DNA of 64,000 nt from Clostridiales bacterium (lineage in GTDB: Bacteria; Bacillota; Clostridia; Saccharofermentanales; Saccharofermentanaceae). The stretch spans positions 225,584 through 289,583 of the forward strand of contig JAFWMQ010000002.1 in the NCBI GenBank assembly GCA_017510605.1. The letters run 5' to 3'. This document shows, piece by piece, positions 17,513 to 26,147 of the stretch; the stretch's first letter is position 1; every line of letters begins with the position of its first letter. Both the position numbers and the translations under genes were made by a program. The notes below the pieces were generated by a model that saw only the letters and a program-made list of their open reading frames with translations, made no database searches and had not been told where the DNA came from.

Positions 17513-18036
17513 AACGCAAATATCTGACGGTATTATTTGTTTTAATGTTTTCGTTTGTATTACTCTGTTCCTGCTCTAAGGCACAGAGTAATACTGATAT
17601 TCTGGGTGAATATCTTGGAGATTATTCATATAGTGATCCTGCGGTATGCATGGTCTATGAACCCGTAGAAGATGAGTTTGATGATAACGGGGAACCTTAT
17701 TACGGTATTCAGTACCGGGAAATAAAGGACCTTGACGGATTGCTTGTTTCAGGCAATACACTGCTTTTATATTTCTGCAGTTCTATGGATAACAGAAGCG
17801 CGGAAGTAACTGCATCAGTTGAAGATATTGCACAGGCTTATGACGGGAAACTGCATGTCATTATGCTGGATGCCATAGAACACAAAGAACTTCTTGAAAA
17901 ATACGAGATAGATGCCGTTCCCGAATTCGTATTGATCAGACCGGGACAGGCTGCCAGAGTATTTAACAGCAGTGCATACGGGTACTGGACGATAAATGAT
18001 GTGGTATTATGGCTTCAAAGAAATGACATTGCTTAA
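17509..18036 (+). CDS. Lipoprotein with thioredoxin-like fold and a single-cysteine active-site position
   Basis: A 175-residue exported protein with a hydrophobic signal peptide ending in a lipobox-like LLCSC (residues ~18-22). Residues ~85-165 read as a thioredoxin fold: a strand, then LLYFCSSMD where thioredoxins have WCGPC, a following helix, and AVPEFVLI supplying the cis-Pro strand. Only the first cysteine of the CxxC pair is kept, so it could not do ordinary disulfide exchange. It might act as a binding protein or a monothiol enzyme. The GTG start overlaps the mrp stop and its stop overlaps the ispF-like start, so it is tightly coupled. Confidence 0.6.
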   Translation: MKRKYLTVLFVLMFSFVLLCSCSKAQSNTDILGEYLGDYSYSDPAVCMVYEPVEDEFDDNGEPYYGIQYREIKDLDGLLVSGNTLLLYFCSSMDNRSAEVTASVEDIAQAYDGKLHVIMLDAIEHKELLEKYEIDAVPEFVLIRPGQAARVFNSSAYGYWTINDVVLWLQRNDIA

Positions 18037-18542
18037 TGGTGGAGAAAATGGGAAATATCGTTTCTATAAGTACAATTGGACAGGACAGTCACAGATTCGG
18101 AGATCCGGAGGGTGATACAAAGATCAGGCTTGGAGGAATAGACATTCCTTTCGACAGACCCATTGTCGCCAACAGTGACGGCGATGTTATTTTCCATGCA
18201 ATAACAAATGCCATATCAGGTTTTACCGGTGTGAATATTCTTGGAGCCAAAGCGGATAAGATCTGTTTGGAAGACGGAATTAAGGACAGTTCCGTATATC
18301 TTAAAAAAGCTCTTGAATATATGAAAGAGGGAAGGATCATTCATTGTTCCCTTACTATAGAATGCCTCAGACCAAAGCTTATGGATCATATTCCCGGGAT
18401 GAAGGAATCAATAGGTACTATCCTTGGTATCCCGGCTTCATCGGTGGGGATCACTGCAACTACCGGCGAAGATCTGACCGGTTTTGGCCGTGGCGAAGGA
18501 ATACAGGTTTTTGCCCTTCTTTCTTTTGTGAAAGAGATCTGA
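18036..18542 (+). CDS. ispF: 2-C-methyl-D-erythritol 2,4-cyclodiphosphate synthase-like protein (divergent IspF)
   Basis: IspF makes the cyclic diphosphate intermediate of the MEP isoprenoid pathway. The metal-binding DxH (GQDSHRF) and His (SDGDVIFHAI) are present, as is FGRGEGIQVFALL near the end. It departs from textbook IspF in three places: HAITNAI instead of HAxxDA, NILGAKADKI where DIGxxFPD is expected, and ITATT instead of VKATT, which lacks the usual Lys. It probably belongs to a divergent clade. An internal ATG at 18048 behind GGAG is an alternative start. The adjacent opposing ispD supports the pathway assignment. Confidence 0.78.
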   Translation: MVEKMGNIVSISTIGQDSHRFGDPEGDTKIRLGGIDIPFDRPIVANSDGDVIFHAITNAISGFTGVNILGAKADKICLEDGIKDSSVYLKKALEYMKEGRIIHCSLTIECLRPKLMDHIPGMKESIGTILGIPASSVGITATTGEDLTGFGRGEGIQVFALLSFVKEI

Positions 18543-18548
18543 TCCTGA

Positions 18549-19298
18549 TCAGTCGCTGAACGGCTCACTCTCACCGCGGGATCTGACGATCTCTGATGCG
18601 ATTGCGATATCCTCGGGTGTTGTTATCTTAAGATTCGAATAGAGTCCTTGGGTCAGATAAACATCCAGACCATAAGCCGATGCTAACGCTGTGTCATCAG
18701 TAGCGGTAAATCCTTCTTCAATTGCCCTCTCATAACACATTTTTATATCTTTATACTTGAATCCCTGAGGGGTCAGTATCTCGTAAAACTTAGACCTGTC
18801 AGGTGTACCTGTCACCCTGATCTCACCGGAAGGTAATAACTCCGCTTCTTTTAATGTGTTCTTGACCGGGATGGCAGATGCGCATACGGCGTGATCCTTC
18901 AGACATTCTATGCAAGCAGTTATCTCATCGGCGGTAACAAGGCAGCGCGCTCCGTCGTGAACCAGAACGAGATCATCATCCTGAGCATCAGTAACAGCTT
19001 TGATCCCGTTAGATACGGATTTGGTCCTTGTATCGCCGCCCAGTGTAAATTCTATATCTATGTCGGGGAAGTATTCATTACACATAGCCTTGAGAATATC
19101 GATAAGATCCTGCGTGGTTATAATAATGATCCTGTAATCCAGACCTGCATAACTGCATCTGCACACATCCGTGACAGCACCGAGTGTCCTCAGGATAACA
19201 GGACTGCCTTCAACATTCCTCATAAGCTTAGGCTGTCCTTCACCCATGCGCGTTCCGCTTCCTGCAGCAGGTATAAGAAAATAGCATTTGCGGTTCAT
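18549..19298 (-). CDS. ispD: 2-C-methyl-D-erythritol 4-phosphate cytidylyltransferase
   Basis: Transfers CMP to methylerythritol phosphate in the MEP pathway. The nucleotide-binding loop PAAGSGTRMGEGQPKLM is at the N-terminus, LVHDGARCLV is the central family motif, and ATDDTALASAYG is near the end. The 249-residue length is normal. It converges with the ispF homologue at a 6-base gap and sits downstream of radA by 20 bases. A family-typical AAGGxPKx Lys is replaced in context by GQPK, and the Lys itself is kept. Confidence 0.92.
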   Translation of the reverse strand: MNRKCYFLIPAAGSGTRMGEGQPKLMRNVEGSPVILRTLGAVTDVCRCSYAGLDYRIIIITTQDLIDILKAMCNEYFPDIDIEFTLGGDTRTKSVSNGIKAVTDAQDDDLVLVHDGARCLVTADEITACIECLKDHAVCASAIPVKNTLKEAELLPSGEIRVTGTPDRSKFYEILTPQGFKYKDIKMCYERAIEEGFTATDDTALASAYGLDVYLTQGLYSNLKITTPEDIAIASEIVRSRGESEPFSD

Positions 19299-19318
19299 AA
19301 GAACACCTCCGTATCCTG

Positions 19319-20737
19319 TTATGAGAACAGTATATCAACAGCTTCCTTGAGATTGTCGGCATATATGAATTCGGGAGCAGGCTTGTTCCCGAAGACCTCA
19401 GAGGAAACATTGGTAAGTTCCTTCTCAAGAGCATCCTTGGAACTTCCGGGAAGGACAACGGTTGTTATGCCTAATCTGACGGCAGCCAGACATCTCTTGA
19501 GGATCCTGCTTACAGGTCTTATCTCACCGGACAGGCCGACCTCTCCCAATATAAGCGTATTGGGCCTGCAGCTTACGCCTCTTGCAGATGAGACAGTGGC
19601 TATGCATACCGCAAGATCCGTTGCCGGATCGCTGACCTTAAGTCCGCCGATAACATTTATAAAGCAGTCTTTGGATGTGAGCCCCAATGATAACATCTTC
19701 TCGCATACTGCAAGAAGCATAAGGACTCTTCCTCTCTCGGGACCTGAAGTCATTCTCTGGGGATTGGGATAAACGCTCTCTGCGCAAAGTGCCTGAACCT
19801 CGATCGTGAGTGCATCATTACCTTCGAGTGTGGAAGTCAGGACTGAACCGGGACTGTTAAGGGGCCTTCCCGCAACGAGCAGAGCCTTTGAACTGTCAAC
19901 AGGGATAAGGCCTGTCTCGCCCATCTCGAAAAAGCAGATCTCATTGGATCTTCCGAATCTGTTTTTGGCAGATCTTATGATCCTGTATCCGCCTGTGGAA
20001 TCACCTTCAAAACCCAATACGGTATCGACCATATGCTCGATAGTCTTAGGACCTGCGATAGAGCCGTCCTTGGCGATGTGTCCGACCATAATGACCGTTA
20101 TATTATTTGTCTTTGCGATCCTGATAAGACCGGCTGCAACTTCCCTTATCTGGGCTACGCCGCCCGGTGTTCCCGCAACCTGTTCAGAATAAAGAGTCTG
20201 TATGGAGTCGATTATCGCGAGGCATGGTTTGTGAGCCTTAAGCTGTTCTGCGATGGCTTCAAATCTGGTCTCACCGCATATAAGAATGTCACGTTTGATC
20301 TTGAGTCTTGAAGCGCGCATTCCGATCTGGGCAGGGGATTCCTCTCCTGAGATATAAAGGATCTCGCCGTCAGCCTTATATGAATCTGCAAGCTGCATAA
20401 GGATAGTGGATTTTCCGATGCCGGGTTCGCCTGCGACCAGAGTAACGGAACCTTCGGTGATGCCCCCTCCGAAGAGGACATCAAGACCCGGTATCCCGGT
20501 GGAGTGTCTCTTGTAATTCTCTTTGCCGGCTTCGCTGAGCCTTACGGTAACCGCAGAGTCAGTCCATGAATATTGATTTGCCGTAAAAGCAGGAGAATCC
20601 GTCTTTGCTTTGACAGCACCCTTGTCAGAGGGTGCTTCGACAAATGTATTGAACATGCCGCAGCCAGGGCACTTGCCCATCCAACCGGATGTCTCATAGC
20701 CGCATTCCTTGCAGAAAAATATAGTCTTCTTTGCCAT
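19319..20737 (-). CDS. radA: DNA repair protein RadA (Sms)
   Basis: RecA-like ATPase/helicase that helps branch migration in recombinational repair. The order is an N-terminal four-Cys zinc finger (FFCKECGYETSGWMGKCPGC), a Walker A (LVAGEPGIGKSTILMQ), the RadA-specific KNRFGRSNE motif, and a C-terminal Lon-like domain (NVIGGLKVSDPATDLA). Length (473 residues) is typical. The start is the ATG at 20737 with GAAGG 8-10 bases upstream; an upstream TTG would add five residues. It is followed by ispD on the same strand, with dapL upstream. Confidence 0.94.
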   Translation of the reverse strand: MAKKTIFFCKECGYETSGWMGKCPGCGMFNTFVEAPSDKGAVKAKTDSPAFTANQYSWTDSAVTVRLSEAGKENYKRHSTGIPGLDVLFGGGITEGSVTLVAGEPGIGKSTILMQLADSYKADGEILYISGEESPAQIGMRASRLKIKRDILICGETRFEAIAEQLKAHKPCLAIIDSIQTLYSEQVAGTPGGVAQIREVAAGLIRIAKTNNITVIMVGHIAKDGSIAGPKTIEHMVDTVLGFEGDSTGGYRIIRSAKNRFGRSNEICFFEMGETGLIPVDSSKALLVAGRPLNSPGSVLTSTLEGNDALTIEVQALCAESVYPNPQRMTSGPERGRVLMLLAVCEKMLSLGLTSKDCFINVIGGLKVSDPATDLAVCIATVSSARGVSCRPNTLILGEVGLSGEIRPVSRILKRCLAAVRLGITTVVLPGSSKDALEKELTNVSSEVFGNKPAPEFIYADNLKEAVDILFS

Positions 20738-20810
20738 AAGTGATACCTTCAACTATCTGTTTTCTGCATTATAACAGAGGTCTGTTTCCATTAATGGGAC
20801 AACTTCGACC

Positions 20811-21992
20811 TTACAATGTTTTGAAGTATTCACAGGCTTTGAGAGTGTTCTCGTATGAACCGAAAGCCGTGAGACGGAAATATCCGCTGCCGTTTGCACC
20901 GAATCCTTCGCCCGGTGTTCCGACGATTCCGAACTTGTTGAGGATGTGATCGAAGAAATCCCATCCGCCCATATTATCCGGACATTTGAGCCAGATATAA
21001 GGAGAGTTGATACCGCCTGTATAGTAAATTCCCTTGCTGCTGAATACTTCGGCGAGAGCAGAAGCGTTGCGCTTATAGTATGCGATGTTGGATCTGCAGT
21101 CCTCAAGGCCTTTGCCTGACAGTGAAGCGGCAGCGCCCTTCTGAGTGATATAGGAGACGCCGTTAAACTTGGTTGCCTGACGTCTTGCCCAGAATTTGGA
21201 GAGTTTGATCCCGCCTGCTTCGAGTGTATCAGGAACGATCGTCCATCCGCATCTCATGCCCGTAAAGCCTGCAAACTTTGAAAATGATGATATCTCTACG
21301 GCGCAGTTTTCTGCTCCTTTGATCTCGTAGATCGTATGAGGTTTATCTTCGGAGATAAATGCTTCATATGCCGCATCGAAAATGATCAGCGAACCTGTAT
21401 TGAGGGCGAATTCGACCCAGGCCGTAAGTCCTTCGTAACTGTATACTGCGCCTGTGGGATTATTAGGTGAGCAGATGTAAATAACTGAAGGCTCAATGTT
21501 TGTATCTGCCGGAGGAGCCGGAAGAAAGTCATTTTCTTTAGATCCGTTTACAAAAGAGATCTTTCTGCCGTTCATGATGTTTGAATCGACATAAACAGGA
21601 TAAACAGGGTCAGGTATGATGACCGGATTGTCGCCTAAGATATCAGGGAAGTTGCCGAGATCGCTTTTCGCGCCGTCAGAAACATAAACAGTCTCAGGAG
21701 AAACATTAACACCCAATTCCTTATAGTGATCTGAGACAGCATTTCTTAAGAAATCATAACCGTATTCCGGCGGATAACCGTGAAAAGAAGCCTTGTCTGA
21801 CATTTCTTTTACTGCGTCTTCCATAGCGGCAGTGATCGAAGCGGGAAGGGGAAGGGTTACATCACCGATTCCCATCCTGATGATCTCCCTTTCAGGGTTA
21901 TTCTCGTGGAACTGCTTTACGCGTTTTGCGATGTCTGAGAAAAGATAGGTTTCCTTAACTTCTAGAAAATGGTTGTTGAGTTTGATATCCAT
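20811..21992 (-). CDS. dapL: LL-diaminopimelate aminotransferase
   Basis: PLP enzyme that converts tetrahydrodipicolinate directly to LL-DAP using glutamate, bypassing the succinylase and acetylase branches. The N-terminal block (NNHFLEVKETYLFSDIAKRV, then RMGIGDVTLPLP) and YICSPNNPTGAVY are diagnostic. The PLP Lys is in ISSFSKFAGFTGMRCGW. The ATG at 21992 lies 8 bases after GAGG, while the ATG at 21998 is only 2 bases away, so I use 21992. Its product, LL-DAP, is the substrate of the DapF domain encoded at 10989-11825. Confidence 0.94.
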   Translation of the reverse strand: MDIKLNNHFLEVKETYLFSDIAKRVKQFHENNPEREIIRMGIGDVTLPLPASITAAMEDAVKEMSDKASFHGYPPEYGYDFLRNAVSDHYKELGVNVSPETVYVSDGAKSDLGNFPDILGDNPVIIPDPVYPVYVDSNIMNGRKISFVNGSKENDFLPAPPADTNIEPSVIYICSPNNPTGAVYSYEGLTAWVEFALNTGSLIIFDAAYEAFISEDKPHTIYEIKGAENCAVEISSFSKFAGFTGMRCGWTIVPDTLEAGGIKLSKFWARRQATKFNGVSYITQKGAAASLSGKGLEDCRSNIAYYKRNASALAEVFSSKGIYYTGGINSPYIWLKCPDNMGGWDFFDHILNKFGIVGTPGEGFGANGSGYFRLTAFGSYENTLKACEYFKTL

Positions 21993-22022
21993 AGTCATAC
22001 CCTCTATATTTTATTTGCGAAC

Positions 22023-22048
22023 ATTTTAACACTTAGAAAAAAGACTCA
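22023..22048 (-). promoter_or_regulatory. Possible dapL promoter
   Basis: On the minus strand TTGCGT (complement of 22048-22053) and TAAAAT (complement of 22023-22028) are 19 bp apart. The match is imperfect. The site lies about 30 bases before the dapL start. Confidence 0.3.
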
Positions 22049-22114
22049 CGCAAAAATGTTTTCATACATCTGCACAAATGATCGTTTAAAAACAGGCTGC
22101 AAAGCATCATTGTT

Positions 22115-22142
22115 TTTTGATGTGTGTACAACGGTGTATAAT
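22115..22142 (+). promoter_or_regulatory. Possible promoter for the AMP-binding-like gene
   Basis: A perfect TATAAT (22137-22142) is preceded at 16 bp by TTTTGA (22115-22120), a weak -35 match. It lies 60 bases before the TTG start at 22203. The remaining dapL-22203 gap shows nothing else clear. Confidence 0.45.
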
Positions 22143-22202
22143 TGATTTCAGTTAAGAATTTTTGATTTTGAGTTTTACGCAGAACTGATACGGAGAATTG
22201 AC

Positions 22203-23984
22203 TTGGAAAGCCTTTGGAGTGTTTTTTATCCCAAAAAATATTCGGATCCCGAAACTGACACTAATGACACTCTCTATATGAGAATAAGAAGAGTCAGTTC
22301 CAAGTTCCCTTCAAGGATCGCGCTGGAATACGGATGCAGAAAGTTTACATATGCTGAGTTTCTTGCAAAGATCGATGAGGTCGCTTTGGCATGGAAGAAA
22401 CTAGGGGTCGAAAGCGGTGATAAGGTAATCCTGATTATGGGTCATAATCCGATGAATCTTGTAAGCATATATTCCCTGGATAAGATCGGCGCGGCTGCTG
22501 CTTTGGCAGTTCCGAATCTCCCGACGGAGCATTTCGAAGCGTTTGCTAATTCAACCGGAGCGAAATATTGCGTAATGAGCTGCAACCAATACTTAAATTA
22601 CGCATCTGTTCTGAAGAATACCGGGATCAAGACTGTCATTATCGGAAAGTACAAGTACATGATAACGGGCAGGGACAGGCTTATGTTCCGTTTCTATCCT
22701 CTGTCATACTATGATAAACCGAATCCGAGAAGTTTTCCTGAAGGCATAAAAGTCATGTATTGGAAAGAGGTAATGGACCTTCCTGAGAAGAAAACGGATT
22801 CACGTGATGACGGTTTTGACAGGGATGTTTACAGACCGGCTATTTATCTGTTCCCGGGCGCGGCAGAAGCAGGCGTTAACTGTGCGGTATTCAATTCCAA
22901 AAGCATAAACCTGTCGGCAAATCTGACTGAGATGGTCTTTAAGGCAAATGAGGACCTTACGGGAAAGCCCGCGAGAATGCTCTGTCTTAACGAGAGCTGC
23001 TTCTCCTTCGGTTTTGTTGTCGGTATTCATAATGTCCTTTCGAGCGGACAAACAGTCCTGCTGTTCACCTGGTATGATACCGATAAGATATTCTTTGCCA
23101 TAAAACGTTATAAACCTGATGTGCTTATCGGATATAACAGTACGATAGCATCGATCAATAAGGTCGGTGTCAGATCGGAGATACTTAAGTCTGTTGACCG
23201 TATCATTGTCGGCGGAGGTCTTCTTACAAGCAGCCAGAAGGCAAATCTGTTTGAAATCGCCCAGACGTCAGGAAGAAAACTTTCTGTCTGCTCCATCTCG
23301 GAATGCGACGAGCTCCTGACTTATGCATACGGACCTTCAGATCTGCAAAGTGACAGACTTTTAGGCTTCCCGCTGCCCGGAGTCCTGATGAAAGTGGCTG
23401 ATGTTAAGACGGGACTTGATGCTCCTGAAGGCGCAGAAGGCGAGATTGCAGTATGTTCACCTGTTTCTGCATATTTGGGAGAAGGCGAATCCAAGACAGA
23501 TAAAAAGAATTACAAAAAACTTCCCGACGGAAGGATCTGGTATTTTACGGGCAGGATCGGCAAATTGGACGGGAATAAGATGTTTTATCTTGTCGGCAGC
23601 AAATCAAGAGAGGCGAGGATCAACAGCTATCCGGTCTATCTGGATAAGGTTGATGAATACGTTCAAATGACCGACGGAGTTGTGGAGTCGTGTTCTGTGA
23701 TCATTGAGAATTCGGAAGGCCCCGTCCTGGTATCTGCTGTGGTGCCTGAGGAAAAATATTTCTACGATAACTCCATGATGGAGGATCTGAGGGACAGGAT
23801 AAAGACTGAATGCGAGATGACACTGCATGAGGCTATGAGACCTTCAGACGTTACTTTTCTTGTATCTTTACCGAGAGATTCGGGCGGTGTTGTTGATTAT
23901 GACGCCGTCAAGGATAAAGTGGAAATGATACAAAATGAAGATATAACTGATGAGCGTCTGCCGGAAACTGCAGTACCCGAATGA
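22203..23984 (+). CDS. AMP-binding (ANL superfamily) protein lacking canonical catalytic motifs
   Basis: A 593-residue protein with the overall ANL (acyl-CoA synthetase-like) layout. The N-terminus is typical (PSRIALEYGCRKFTYAEF). It has GDKVILIMGHNPMNLVSIY and a C-terminal small domain. The signature motifs are degraded. Where YTSGTTGxPKG is expected there is LFPGAAEAGVNCAVFN. The TGD motif reads TGR. The GRxxD hinge reads GSKSR. The GK of the catalytic C-terminal lysine loop reads SGGVVDY. It is therefore likely a ligand-binding pseudoenzyme, or an enzyme with altered chemistry. The TTG start at 22203 has GGAG 8 bases upstream. The gene stands alone with no carrier protein gene nearby. Confidence 0.72.
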   Translation: MESLWSVFYPKKYSDPETDTNDTLYMRIRRVSSKFPSRIALEYGCRKFTYAEFLAKIDEVALAWKKLGVESGDKVILIMGHNPMNLVSIYSLDKIGAAAALAVPNLPTEHFEAFANSTGAKYCVMSCNQYLNYASVLKNTGIKTVIIGKYKYMITGRDRLMFRFYPLSYYDKPNPRSFPEGIKVMYWKEVMDLPEKKTDSRDDGFDRDVYRPAIYLFPGAAEAGVNCAVFNSKSINLSANLTEMVFKANEDLTGKPARMLCLNESCFSFGFVVGIHNVLSSGQTVLLFTWYDTDKIFFAIKRYKPDVLIGYNSTIASINKVGVRSEILKSVDRIIVGGGLLTSSQKANLFEIAQTSGRKLSVCSISECDELLTYAYGPSDLQSDRLLGFPLPGVLMKVADVKTGLDAPEGAEGEIAVCSPVSAYLGEGESKTDKKNYKKLPDGRIWYFTGRIGKLDGNKMFYLVGSKSREARINSYPVYLDKVDEYVQMTDGVVESCSVIIENSEGPVLVSAVVPEEKYFYDNSMMEDLRDRIKTECEMTLHEAMRPSDVTFLVSLPRDSGGVVDYDAVKDKVEMIQNEDITDERLPETAVPE

Positions 23985-24047
23985 GCATTAAGGCATTTTT
24001 CGTGGTATTATTCTCTTGGACACTTCCCGGAATAAGAAGGGTTTATA

Positions 24048-26042
24048 ATGGATAAGGATAGGAGTAGTTTTATGGGGAAGCTTTCTAAGAAAGCTATTGT
24101 TCTTGTATGTTGTGCAGCATTATTATTGTCGCTTACCGGCTGTAACGGAACTGAACCGAGCATTGCTGCAACGGGAAGACATTCCGGAGGTGACTCAAAA
24201 CCGGAAGGAAGCCGTGAGACTTCCTCCACGTATGCCACGGATCCCTCATCGGGTCCTACGGCCACATATGTAAATGACGGCGATTACATTCCCACATCGG
24301 ATACGCTTACATATCCGGATCATGTTGCGACTTATGAAGAGATCCATCCTGCTCATCAGAGAGGGAATATCAGCGGAAAAGAAGCGGTTTCACTTCTGTC
24401 GGCGGTTGAAAATTCGCTTATTCACCATGAAATTAATTCCTATGCTATGGTGGAGATCTATTTCGAGAAACCTGAAGACTTCGGATTTGACATCAAGGAG
24501 CCTACCTGGGGTGAAGACATTTCTGACGGGGGTTATGATGAAGAAAAGGCATTCTATCAGTCACAACTTGACCTGCTTCTCACGATCGACGGCGAATCCC
24601 TGACAGGTGATGACAAGCTGTGCTATGAGAGGATGGTATATAACTGCGAAGAAAAAATTTATATATACTCGTATACCGCGTTTAACTATTATTCCATGGT
24701 TTTCAACTATCTTGTCGGCCCGCAGTCGGAGATCTTATTTGTTTTGGACGTATATTCGTTTGATACCGTCAAGGATGCCGAGAATTATATATTGCTCGTG
24801 AAGGATATCGACAGATATTTTGATTCGATGTGTGAGTTCGAAGAGACAAGAGCTGAATTGGGTTTTGCGTCTTCCGATAACAGTTATGAGAAAGCGGCGG
24901 AATCTTTTGATAACCTGGTTGCCCAGAAAGATGACTGTTTTCTTTATGACTCTTTTGAGGAGAGGCTTGATAATATCCGCGGATTGTCTTCGTCCGAGAA
25001 AAACAGGCTTATCTCGGAAAATGAGAAAGCCATGAAAGATGTAATGTTTCCGGAATTTGAAGAGTGTGCGGAAAGAATGAGAGCTCTTAAAGGTTCGGGC
25101 GGAACGGATTGCGGAATTTCCGCATATAGAGGCGGAGATGCTTATTTTGCGGCTCTGACCAGAACCAGTACAAACAGCAATGCGACCGTTAACGAGAGTA
25201 TTGATGTATTGGACCGGACTATTCAGGATGTCTATGATGAATTTATGAATATAGCGTCTTCCGGCTTTGACTGGTACAGCGAGTACATGCACCATACATA
25301 TTCCAAAGGGGACATAGTCGATAATCTCGATTATCTTGATGACGCGATAAAAGGTGATTTCCCGGGTATACCTGCCCATGAATACAGTCTTATGGATGTT
25401 CCCGAGGTATTTGAAGAGAATTTCTCTCCTGCCGCTTATCTCGGATATCACATTGACAATTACAATGCAAATCTTTTGATCGTTAATAACGGCCAGGTCG
25501 ATGAGAATTACGGTATTTCCATTGCTCACGAGGGCTATCCGGGACATATGTTCCAGTCTGTGTATACACGTTCTCACACAAAGCATATTTATCTTTATTT
25601 GTTCGAGTCAATCGGTTACAGTGAAGGCTGGGCTACATATGTGGAGTATTATTCGATGAAATACTTCTCAGACAGCGGCAAGCCGACAAAAGCCATGATC
25701 CTTAAGCGTGATGAGTGGATACTGGGTATTCTCGCAAGTACGAGGGCTGAGTACGGCATCCATGTTGAGAACTGGTCAATGCAGGACTGTCTTGATTATT
25801 TTGACCAGATGGGATTCGGGGTCAATGAAGATGATTTCTCCGAGTTTTATACACTTATAGTTACGGATCCCGGATATTATGCTAAATACGGCATGGGTTA
25901 TCTCTGGACACAGAAGATAATGGATGATATGCGTGCAAAATACCCGGACGCGACTGAAAAACAGATTCACACGGCATATCTTGATTCACTTACGATGACT
26001 TTTGATAAGATCAGCGAAAATATGGATGCCGAACTGGGCTGA
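24048..26042 (+). CDS. DUF885-family lipoprotein, putative zinc peptidase
   Basis: A 664-residue exported protein with a signal peptide and lipobox (LLSLTGC, Cys ~residue 33), a short Ser/Thr-rich linker, then a DUF885 domain over about residues 100-660. The family metal-site motif AHEGYPGHMFQ and the later Glu-containing YSEGWATYVEYYS are both present. DUF885 proteins resemble M32-type metallopeptidases, but their substrates are largely unknown. The ATG at 24048 has AAGGG 7 bases upstream. It is probably anchored on the outer face of the membrane. It has no clear operon partners. Confidence 0.85.
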   Translation: MDKDRSSFMGKLSKKAIVLVCCAALLLSLTGCNGTEPSIAATGRHSGGDSKPEGSRETSSTYATDPSSGPTATYVNDGDYIPTSDTLTYPDHVATYEEIHPAHQRGNISGKEAVSLLSAVENSLIHHEINSYAMVEIYFEKPEDFGFDIKEPTWGEDISDGGYDEEKAFYQSQLDLLLTIDGESLTGDDKLCYERMVYNCEEKIYIYSYTAFNYYSMVFNYLVGPQSEILFVLDVYSFDTVKDAENYILLVKDIDRYFDSMCEFEETRAELGFASSDNSYEKAAESFDNLVAQKDDCFLYDSFEERLDNIRGLSSSEKNRLISENEKAMKDVMFPEFEECAERMRALKGSGGTDCGISAYRGGDAYFAALTRTSTNSNATVNESIDVLDRTIQDVYDEFMNIASSGFDWYSEYMHHTYSKGDIVDNLDYLDDAIKGDFPGIPAHEYSLMDVPEVFEENFSPAAYLGYHIDNYNANLLIVNNGQVDENYGISIAHEGYPGHMFQSVYTRSHTKHIYLYLFESIGYSEGWATYVEYYSMKYFSDSGKPTKAMILKRDEWILGILASTRAEYGIHVENWSMQDCLDYFDQMGFGVNEDDFSEFYTLIVTDPGYYAKYGMGYLWTQKIMDDMRAKYPDATEKQIHTAYLDSLTMTFDKISENMDAELG

Positions 26043-26072
26043 TCGTTAGCCTTAAGATTTCTATTAAATTAA

Positions 26073-26086
26073 ATTTTATATAAAAT
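26073..26086. repeat. 14-bp AT palindrome before the promoter
   Basis: ATTTTATATAAAAT is a perfect palindrome ending 2 bases before the -35-like element at 26089. It could be an operator or just AT-rich spacer. Confidence 0.35.
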
Positions 26087-26088
26087 AG

Positions 26089-26115
26089 TTGAGAAAAAAA
26101 TCCTTGTGATATAAT
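26089..26115 (+). promoter_or_regulatory. Extended -10 promoter for the 26148 gene
   Basis: TTGAGA (26089-26094), 15-bp spacer, and an extended -10 TGATATAAT (26107-26115). The same TGTGATATAAT string recurs before other genes in the window. Confidence 0.65.
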
Positions 26116-26147
26116 TATCGTGAATATTTATACGGAGGATGGGCTTA

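Noticed and set aside
18891..19772. Long open frame (293 codons) on the + strand
   Set aside because: It is the antisense of ispD and radA, which have clear motifs; no SD and no family pattern.
20768..20773. radA promoter (-10 TATAAT on minus strand)
   Set aside because: The -10 is good, but no -35 lies at acceptable spacing, and radA may be read from dapL.
24735..25586. Long open frame (283 codons) on the minus strand
   Set aside because: Lies entirely within the DUF885 gene on the other strand; composition is that of a shadow frame.
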